Below, piece by piece: positions 5,747 to 11,040 of a stretch of DNA of 11,040 nt (position 1 is its first letter; each line of letters opens with the position of its first letter). The position numbers and the translations under genes are program-made. Source of the DNA: Pedobacter sp. GTDB taxonomy: Bacteria; Bacteroidota; Bacteroidia; Sphingobacteriales; Sphingobacteriaceae. The notes beneath the pieces are model-generated. The model was not told the DNA's origin. It searched no databases and saw only the letters and a program-made list of their open reading frames with translations. The DNA lies in assembly GCA_004295885.1 (NCBI GenBank), contig SEDG01000051.1, positions 1 to 11,040 on the forward strand. Direction: 5' to 3'.

Positions 5747-6244
5747 GTGAATCAAAAAGACGTCTTATTTAAGGAAATTTTCGATAAAAACTCCAAGAAG
5801 ATTTTTCACTTATGTTATGGTTATACAGGTGACAAGGATTCTGCCAATGACCTTTTACAAGAAACATTTTTAAAGGTGTGGCAAAATCTAGATAAGTTTA
5901 GAAACAAATCACTCATCTCTACTTGGATTTACCGTATTGCCGTAAACACTTGTTTAACTTATCTACGCTCAGAAAAGAGACAGGCAAAGGATGAATTAAC
6001 GGAAAACATTATAGAAAGCAAGGTTGAAGAATTTTCTGAAAAGAATGAACAAGTAGCCTTGCTCTATAAATCGATTTCTAAGTTAGAAGAGAACGACCGC
6101 TTAATTATTACAATGGTTTTAGATGAATTGCCCTACAACGAAATTGCAGAAATCTCTGGGATTAGTGAAGGAAACTTAAGGGTTAAAATACATCGCATTA
6201 AACAAAAATTGACAGAACTATACAATCAGCATGCAAGAATTTGA
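5747..6244 (+). CDS. ECF-type RNA polymerase sigma factor
   Basis: This is a 165-residue sigma-70 family extracytoplasmic-function factor, which directs RNA polymerase to its own promoter class. Region 2 covers about 8-78, with DLLQETFLKVW at 35-45 (core-binding and -10 contact) and STWIYRIAVNTC at 58-69. Region 4 covers about 103-155, with the helix-turn-helix YNEIAEISGISEGNLRVKIHR at 130-150 for -35 contact. The start is GTG: an in-frame TAA lies directly before it (5744-5746) and no nearby in-frame ATG exists. The gene overlaps the next one by 14 bases, which implies translational coupling to a membrane protein, as is usual for ECF and anti-sigma pairs. The signal and regulon are unknown. 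Confidence 0.93.
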   Translation: MNQKDVLFKEIFDKNSKKIFHLCYGYTGDKDSANDLLQETFLKVWQNLDKFRNKSLISTWIYRIAVNTCLTYLRSEKRQAKDELTENIIESKVEEFSEKNEQVALLYKSISKLEENDRLIITMVLDELPYNEIAEISGISEGNLRVKIHRIKQKLTELYNQHARI

Positions 6245-6830
6245 TCACATAGAAGCACTTTGGGCCAAGCATACGGTTGATGTAAAAATATCTGCCGATG
6301 ATATGCTGAAACAAGCTAAAAAGGAGGTTACAAGCCTGCGCACCAAATCTCTTTTGAATATGGGTGTCATGTTACTTTCTGCGGCAGCGATGATGATGTT
6401 GTGGCTGTTTTATGATGTGCAGACTTGGACCACACATTTAGGCATCAGTGTAATTATAATGGCTATAGCTGTTTATACCCTCATTTTATATAACAATTAC
6501 AGAATTATTTCGAAAAGCGATTTTACTGTAAATCCAACTGAATTTATTGGAAGCTTAAGGTTATATCAAATCAAACGACTAGCATTATACAACAAATTGT
6601 ATTGGTTTTATGCCATTGCACTTTCTTTAGGAACCATTTTATACTTTGTCGAAATTTTAGACCATTTGAGTTTATGGGCTCAAATAATTGCGCTAACGCT
6701 TAGTTTTGGTTGGATGATTTTCTGTTCTACTTTAGTTAGAAAGGCCGTTATTAAAAGAGATAAGGAAAGAATTGCCTTATTGATTGAGAAGTTTGAACGC
6801 ATCAGCGGCCAGTTTCACGAACACGAATAA
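6231..6830 (+). CDS. Four-helix membrane protein, candidate anti-sigma factor
   Basis: This 199-residue protein has a cytoplasmic N-terminus of about 40 residues, then hydrophobic helices at about 41-61, 69-88, 122-142 and 147-169, and a charged, helical C-terminus (about 170-199, RDKERIALLIEKFER). There is no zinc-binding HxxxCxxC motif, so it is not a classic ZAS anti-sigma. Evidence for a sigma-control role is its position: the ATG lies inside the sigma gene, 14 bases before that gene's stop, so the two are made together. The N-terminal start (FDHIEALWAKH) fits a short sigma-binding segment. I regard anti-sigma function as likely but inferred. A separate membrane role is possible. Confidence 0.7.
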   Translation: MQEFDHIEALWAKHTVDVKISADDMLKQAKKEVTSLRTKSLLNMGVMLLSAAAMMMLWLFYDVQTWTTHLGISVIIMAIAVYTLILYNNYRIISKSDFTVNPTEFIGSLRLYQIKRLALYNKLYWFYAIALSLGTILYFVEILDHLSLWAQIIALTLSFGWMIFCSTLVRKAVIKRDKERIALLIEKFERISGQFHEHE

Positions 6831-6863
6831 TTTATTGGCACGGCTTTCGTTCTATCTCATCAA

Positions 6864-7421
6864 ATGAAGAACGATTTTAGCACTTACTTTAAAACGATAT
6901 CACTTTTTATCATTCTATTTTTATGTGGATTTAGAACGCAAAACGCTATTTATCCAGAGCAGGTAGATTGGGATACGCATTTTTTGGCAAAGCCAGATAG
7001 ACTTTCGCCACATGCTGCCCTAACCGTTACCAATTGGCATTATAGCTATAGTTCAAAAATTAGTGGTAATAATCTACATATCGATTTTAAGTTTTCAGGT
7101 GGCATAGTTCCATCACAGTCTTGGGTAAAACCAGATAAAATAAGGGTAAGGAAAATTAGCAGGCAATTGTTAAACCATGAGCAAGGCCATGTGAATATCA
7201 ATTTTCTTTTACTTAAGGAAGGCGAAATTCAAATCCGTTTTCAGAAATATACCATTTCGAACTACAAACGACTTATTCAGGCTAATGCCAATAAAATAGG
7301 CAAGTTTTATAGTGACATGCAAGACCGTTATGATGTTGAAACTGAACACGGAACCAATTTAGACGCACAAGCCAGATGGGACGATTTCATTAGAAACGAA
7401 TTGAATAAGTACGAAAGATAA
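6864..7421 (+). CDS. DUF922-like secreted putative zinc protease
   Basis: This 185-residue protein has an N-terminal hydrophobic export segment (about 9-27) and a mature part with the motif LLNHEQGHVNI, an HExxH zinc-protease signature with HEQGH at 105-109. Near the C-terminus YDVETEHG at 156-163 and QARWDDFI at 169-176 match the DUF922 pattern as I recall it, where a D-x-x-T-x-HG block follows the HEQGH helix; H162 is a candidate third ligand. C21 lies in the hydrophobic segment but FLC is not a good lipobox. The gene starts 33 bases after the membrane-protein gene on the same strand, so it may be the third gene of the sigma operon. A role in processing an envelope signal is possible but not shown. 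Confidence 0.72.
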   Translation: MKNDFSTYFKTISLFIILFLCGFRTQNAIYPEQVDWDTHFLAKPDRLSPHAALTVTNWHYSYSSKISGNNLHIDFKFSGGIVPSQSWVKPDKIRVRKISRQLLNHEQGHVNINFLLLKEGEIQIRFQKYTISNYKRLIQANANKIGKFYSDMQDRYDVETEHGTNLDAQARWDDFIRNELNKYER

Positions 7422-7658
7422 CGCATTCAGTTATTAATTTGTAACAGGAATGATGCATTTCCTATACACAAAATAACATGTAATTGCTCCCCACCACGCC
7501 AAATTACTTGCCAAAATCTTCCTGTTAAATAATTCATATTTTATTGTAAATCAATTTATTAAAAATATTAAATCTCTATACGTCTACCAAAATGGTGATT
7601 AAAATTGGCCAAAGGCATAATGTTTGTTTAAACACATTTACATCAATTATAATTTATC
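7422..7658. other. 237-base spacer, leader of the lipoprotein gene
   Basis: No gene of credible length is present. The AT-rich right half precedes the lipoprotein gene. AATGTTTG at 7619-7626 is one base from the -7 consensus TAnnTTTG and would put transcription about 25 bases before the ATG at 7659, but no matching -33 box at the right distance was found. A weak dyad, ATAAC at 7418-7422 with GTTAT at 7430-7434, sits over the previous stop codon without a T-run. No strong terminator separates the genes. Confidence 0.35.
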
Positions 7659-8336
7659 ATGAAAACAAAAACTAACAATTTCGTTAAAGGTATTGCCCTA
7701 GCAAGCGCTTTGGTTTTATCAATTTCATCTTGTAAAAAAGATGACGACAATCCATCTTCATCAAACGTAAGTTTAACATTGGTAAACACCGTTGATGGCT
7801 CTGTGGCACAGGATGTTTATTTGAACGATTCAAAAGCGAGCACTTCGGCAGTCGCCTATGGAAGTGCGACAACCAATTTAAACACTACAGCGGGTTCAAA
7901 AACTGTCGCATTTAAAAACACTGGTACTAGCACAGTAACCGCGACTACAAATGTAAATGTTTCGGCAAACAGTTCTACTTCTTTGTACTTAGTTAAACAA
8001 GCTAACGGAAATTATGCGGTAAACACTTATGCAAATGATAATACCGCAGTTAGTGGTAAGGCAAAAGTGAGATTTATTAACGTAGCGCCATTGTTAACTA
8101 ACACGGTAAATGTAACTACATCTACGGGAGTAGCACTAATTTCTGCACTTACATTTACTACTGCATCAGCGTATCAAACTGTGGATGCAAATACGGCCTT
8201 AAATGTTAACATGACTGGTTCACTAGATGTAACCACCATAGCAGGAACTGAATTGCAGGCTGGAAAGATTTATACTATCTGGTTCGATAGCAGTACAAGC
8301 ACCAAAGTAAAATATCACGTTGTAGTTCAAAACTAA
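7659..8336 (+). CDS. DUF4397-type surface lipoprotein
   Basis: This 225-residue protein has a lipoprotein signal peptide: basic start, hydrophobic stretch at about 11-22, and cysteine C25 after SISS. Directly after it comes KKDDD, an acidic-charged motif like the Bacteroidota lipoprotein export signal, so the protein is probably on the cell surface. The mature part is rich in T, S, N and V, with two beta-rich halves. Blocks such as VSLTLVNTVDGSVAQDVYLN at 37-56 and KVRFINVAPLLTNTVNV at 136-152 resemble DUF4397 repeats (N-A-x-P/D...V-D-V-Y style), which form beta-sandwiches. No enzyme motif is seen. It is a monocistronic gene with its own terminator; its ribosome binding site is AT-rich. The lipoprotein call is firm and the domain call moderate. 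Confidence 0.8.
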   Translation: MKTKTNNFVKGIALASALVLSISSCKKDDDNPSSSNVSLTLVNTVDGSVAQDVYLNDSKASTSAVAYGSATTNLNTTAGSKTVAFKNTGTSTVTATTNVNVSANSSTSLYLVKQANGNYAVNTYANDNTAVSGKAKVRFINVAPLLTNTVNVTTSTGVALISALTFTTASAYQTVDANTALNVNMTGSLDVTTIAGTELQAGKIYTIWFDSSTSTKVKYHVVVQN

Positions 8337-8352
8337 TTTTTGTTTTACTGCG

Positions 8353-8387
8353 AAAAGGCTGTTATCCAAAAGGTAGCAGCTTTTTTT
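8353..8387 (+). terminator. Intrinsic terminator after the lipoprotein gene
   Basis: AAAAGGCTGTTATCC at 8353-8367 pairs with GGTAGCAGCTTTT (from 8372) with a small bulge and a 4-base AAAA loop. A T-run at 8381-8387 follows the stem on the plus strand. It lies 16 bases past the stop codon at 8336. Confidence 0.75.
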
Positions 8388-8465
8388 ATGCTTTAAATGT
8401 TGATAACTAGATTATAGCGCTAAAATTTAATGCTTTAATTTAGTTGACTAAACCAATGAACAGCA

Positions 8466-8825
8466 ATGCCTAATTTCGAATGTCTTTATTTCTTGGAAAA
8501 CTTTTACCTCTATATCATAGAAATTAAGAGAACAGATTTACCTAAAGATGCACCTGTTGAAGCGGTTTATAAATGGTTAATGATAGATAAGGAAAACCTA
8601 ACCATCACTCCATTGAGTTTTAATGCTATGGATGCAGCTGGCGAAATAGAAGAACGCTTTTTTGCAGAAGGTTACTTGAAATTTAATAGTACCATAGGCA
8701 CGTTTATAGAAAAATACAATTCTGCGCAACATCCATTAGATAGGAGATTGGAATGGAAAATCACTACTTACTTATCGAACGCCATTATAGAAATGTTGGC
8801 CAATGAAAGCGTAGGCCACCTTTAG
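8466..8825 (+). CDS. Small hypothetical protein
   Basis: I do not recognise this 119-residue protein. It is probably soluble: there is no signal peptide or membrane helix. The N-terminal third reads as beta strand (CLYFLENFYLYIIEIKR at 6-22), and the C-terminal part reads as helices (about 57-119, with EIEERFF at 60-66 and TYLSNAIIEMLA at 100-111). ATG 8466 is the first start after an in-frame TGA at 8457-8459. Another ATG 10 bases upstream (8456) is in a different frame and stops after five codons. The gene has its own spacer on both sides and converges on the histidine kinase. Codon usage resembles the neighbours, so I take it as a real gene. Confidence 0.65.
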   Translation: MPNFECLYFLENFYLYIIEIKRTDLPKDAPVEAVYKWLMIDKENLTITPLSFNAMDAAGEIEERFFAEGYLKFNSTIGTFIEKYNSAQHPLDRRLEWKITTYLSNAIIEMLANESVGHL

Positions 8826-8873
8826 TTTTCAATCTCACTTTGTGTTTACAACAATAGCCCTCTCCGAAATTAA

Positions 8874-8885
8874 CCGATTAATCGG
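8874..8885. other. 12-base perfect palindrome between converging genes
   Basis: CCGATTAATCGG is a perfect palindrome 8 bases beyond the histidine kinase stop and 48 bases beyond the small gene's stop. It could form a short hairpin with a TTAA loop, but no T-run follows on either strand, so a terminator role is weak. A protein-binding dyad is also possible. Confidence 0.3.
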
Positions 8886-8893
8886 CTCAACAA

Positions 8894-11040
8894 TTAAACG
8901 ACCAATGGCAAGGTAAACCAGAAAGTACTTCCCTTTCCTAATTCGCTTTCTACGCCAATCTCTCCGCCATGTCTGCTTATAATTTCAGAACTGATGTATA
9001 AACCTAGGCCCAAGCCAGAAACCTGTGCTCCAGTTTCATCTGCCCTGTAATACCTATCAAACAAATGAGGTATTTTATCTGGCGCAATCCCAAGTCCTTT
9101 ATCAGTAACCGATACCCGTGCAACATTTGCAAGCTTCTCTACAGCAATAAATATCTGAGTAGAATTCGGAGCATATTTTACCGCATTGTTAACAAAATTG
9201 ACTATCACCTGTTCTATTCTATGTTCATCAGCTACAACTTCAAGTGTTTCATCTCCTTCTATGATCAGTTCGTATTTACCTTCTTGCCTAATGTGGCTAC
9301 AAGAATTTGCCAACATCTCTGCAATAACAAAAGGCTTTTTATTTAAATTAATCTGACCTTCATTCATTCTACTCACATTCAACAGGTCTTCTACCAATTC
9401 GGTTATCTTAGTCATACTTTTAGAAGACTGTTCAATTAACCTAGGTAAAAGTGGTGTTGGGCTGGCTTTCATTCTTTCTAAAAGCTGCAATGATGCCTTA
9501 AGACTTGTTATTGGAGTTTTGAGTTCATGGCTGGCAATAGATATAAAATCATCTTTCTGTTGTTGTAATCTTTTATACTCTGTAATGTCTAAAACTGTAC
9601 CTAACAACCTTGTTCTCTCCCCTTGTTGGTTATAATAAACCTTGCCCAAAATCCTTACCCATCTTAACGATTGATCTTCCAATAACAACCGAGTTTCATA
9701 AAGTAACTTACCAGTTGTTTTTGCTTTTTCATGAGCTTCATCACTTAAATTTTTATCTAATGGATGATAGGTTGCAAGTATCTGATTTCTAGAGACATTT
9801 CGGTCAAATCCAAATATTTCATTAAACCTATCTGAAGAAGTTAGCTCATCAGAAATGTAATTGTATTCGTAAGTCCCCATTTCTGCAGCCTCTACAGCAA
9901 GTCTTATTCGCTCTTCGATATCTTCAATCGCTCGCCTAGCTTTTACTTTATCTGTTACATCTATAACAACCACCATGATAGACGAAACTGTGCCGGAAGC
10001 ATTAATAACTGGCTCGTAAACAAAGTCTAGGAAAACAGATTTTGGAATTCCATTTTTGACTAAAACTACCTCATGCTCGGATGCCTTAAAAGGAATTGCA
10101 GTTTCTATAACACCTTGTAAAACTGGAGCATAGCTTTCAGCCGCTTCTGCTACGGCATCCCAAATAGTTCTGTTTTCAATTTCTTCTCTATCCCTACCCA
10201 CCACTTCAAGATAGCCGTCATTCACCTCAATTACCATTAAATCGGTTGCCCTGATTACACAAATACCAAAAGGAGCTTGCCTAATTAAACTTCTAAAACG
10301 CTCTTCGCTAATGGCTAACTCTGCATGAGATAGCTCTAATTCTTCCATAGATGAAGTTATTTCTTCATTCAGGGCAAAAAGCTCTTCATTTGAAGTTGCT
10401 AACTCTTCATGTATTTCTTGCAATGCGCTTTCAGCCTGCTTTCTTTCAGTAATGTCTACACAAGAACTGATATAGCCTATAAATGATCCATCTTGCAAAA
10501 ATCGAGGGGTGCCTTTTTTAAGCAACCAATGATAGTTACCGTCCGCGTCTATCACCCTAAATTCGCCAGTATAAGAAGTTTTATCTATTAACGCATTGCG
10601 ATGAGTGGCCAAGTAATCTTCTCTATCATCAGGATGCAGCAAATCTACCCAACCCATTATTAGCAGTTTATTCAGTTCCCTACCCGTGGTTTTTGACCAA
10701 GCTTTATTAAAATAAAAAGACTTTCCACTTGCATCACTAACGGCAATTAAAACGTCTGTTCCCTCTGCCATAGTTCTAAATCGCTCTTCACTTTCTGCAA
10801 ATTCTCTTACCCTATCTTCCACTCGTTTTTCCAATTCCTGATTTAACAAGCTAAGCTCTTCTCTGCTGTTAGACAACTCTTCGTTGATGGCTTGCATTTC
10901 TTCATTTGCAGCTGCTAGCTCTTCATTTAGAGATTGTTCTCTTAGCAATAATTGCCTATTTTCCTTCGCCTGATTTAACTCCTCTCTGTTCAAAAAACGC
11001 TCTGTAACGTCAACAGCACTATGCAAAATGCAGATTACTT
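8894..11040 (-). CDS. Multi-PAS sensor histidine kinase, 5' end outside window
   Basis: This is the C-terminal part of a soluble or membrane-linked two-component sensor kinase. The frame is open to the window edge. A TTG at 11026 could be taken as a start, but the codons before it (VICIL) continue a PAS-domain end (HSAVDVTER), so the gene is longer. Numbering from that TTG, domains in order are: the end of a PAS domain (1-10), coiled coil (about 12-80), PAS (about 82-196), second coiled coil (197-242), PAS (243-360), PAS (370-485), HisKA with phospho-acceptor H500 in ASHELKTPI, then the ATPase domain. The ATPase shows an N-box with N610 and N614, DKGLGIA at 642-648, FDRYYRA at 656-662 and GLGLGL at 671-676. 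No receiver domain follows, and no response regulator gene is adjacent inside the window. All catalytic motifs are intact. The signal is unknown. Confidence 0.93.
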   Translation of the reverse strand, partial: VICILHSAVDVTERFLNREELNQAKENRQLLLREQSLNEELAAANEEMQAINEELSNSREELSLLNQELEKRVEDRVREFAESEERFRTMAEGTDVLIAVSDASGKSFYFNKAWSKTTGRELNKLLIMGWVDLLHPDDREDYLATHRNALIDKTSYTGEFRVIDADGNYHWLLKKGTPRFLQDGSFIGYISSCVDITERKQAESALQEIHEELATSNEELFALNEEITSSMEELELSHAELAISEERFRSLIRQAPFGICVIRATDLMVIEVNDGYLEVVGRDREEIENRTIWDAVAEAAESYAPVLQGVIETAIPFKASEHEVVLVKNGIPKSVFLDFVYEPVINASGTVSSIMVVVIDVTDKVKARRAIEDIEERIRLAVEAAEMGTYEYNYISDELTSSDRFNEIFGFDRNVSRNQILATYHPLDKNLSDEAHEKAKTTGKLLYETRLLLEDQSLRWVRILGKVYYNQQGERTRLLGTVLDITEYKRLQQQKDDFISIASHELKTPITSLKASLQLLERMKASPTPLLPRLIEQSSKSMTKITELVEDLLNVSRMNEGQINLNKKPFVIAEMLANSCSHIRQEGKYELIIEGDETLEVVADEHRIEQVIVNFVNNAVKYAPNSTQIFIAVEKLANVARVSVTDKGLGIAPDKIPHLFDRYYRADETGAQVSGLGLGLYISSEIISRHGGEIGVESELGKGSTFWFTLPLVV

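Noticed and set aside
7625..7634. TGTTTAAACA palindrome as an operator before the lipoprotein gene
   Set aside because: Short AT-rich palindromes of this kind are expected by chance here, and there is no second site or adjacent regulator to support it.
7684..7872. Minus-strand 62-codon frame opposite the lipoprotein signal region
   Set aside because: It is antisense to a clear lipoprotein gene and shows no domain.
8456..8473. Five-codon leader peptide overlapping the start of the small hypothetical gene
   Set aside because: Any ATG in another frame near a start would give such a short frame; it has no ribosome binding site and no attenuator-like fold.
9065..9346. Plus-strand 93-codon frame opposite the kinase ATPase domain
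   Set aside because: It is antisense to the conserved N-box and ATP-lid region of the kinase; such frames are expected by chance in AT-rich DNA.
11024..11026. TTG as the start codon of the histidine kinase
   Set aside because: The reading frame stays open through the window edge, and the residues before the TTG continue a typical PAS C-terminal strand ending in DVTER, so the true start is outside the window.

Overview
The window looks like chromosomal DNA from a member of the Bacteroidota, most likely the family Sphingobacteriaceae (Pedobacter-like). The evidence is the AT-rich base composition, A-rich or weak ribosome binding sites, a BlaI/BlaR1-type pair whose peptidase ends in a SusC-like tail, a lipoprotein with an acidic export-type motif straight after its lipidated cysteine, and a DUF4397-like protein. 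The genus is an inference from protein style, not from a marker gene.

Layout. Bases 1-292 hold no gene that I can support, but contain a structured GC-richer element and a short 10-base direct repeat. A nudK-type GDP-mannose hydrolase (293-871, +) converges through a shared hairpin terminator on a minus-strand blaI-blaR1 regulatory operon (2769 down to 921). A palindromic operator abuts the blaI start. Then comes a 100-base imperfect inverted repeat of a widely dispersed type (2910-3004). Next is a minus-strand group: a dicarboxylate/amino acid:cation symporter (5598-4213) followed by two tandem paralogous membrane-anchored proteins of unknown function (4192-3686 and 3520-3011). The two paralogs are separated by a spacer with two different arrays of exact 8-base period.

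Divergent from the symporter is a plus-strand cluster: an ECF sigma factor (GTG start, 5747), an overlapping four-helix membrane protein that is a candidate sigma partner (6231), and a DUF922-like secreted putative zinc protease (6864). A DUF4397-type surface lipoprotein with its own terminator follows (7659-8336). After a small unrecognised gene (8466-8825), a large multi-PAS sensor histidine kinase on the minus strand fills the rest of the window and runs off its right edge; only its C-terminal 715 or so residues are present.

How the genes fit together. Three signalling modules of different types sit close together: BlaI/BlaR1 (regulated proteolysis), ECF sigma plus membrane partner plus protease, and a PAS histidine kinase. 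Nothing in the sequence links them into one pathway. The least explained parts are the tandem paralog pair beside the symporter with its 8-base arrays, the sigma/membrane protein/DUF922 operon, and the BlaR1 homologue with a SusC-like C-terminus in place of a beta-lactam sensor. I see no CRISPR array, tRNA, rRNA, insertion sequence or phage gene, and no clear undescribed defence system.
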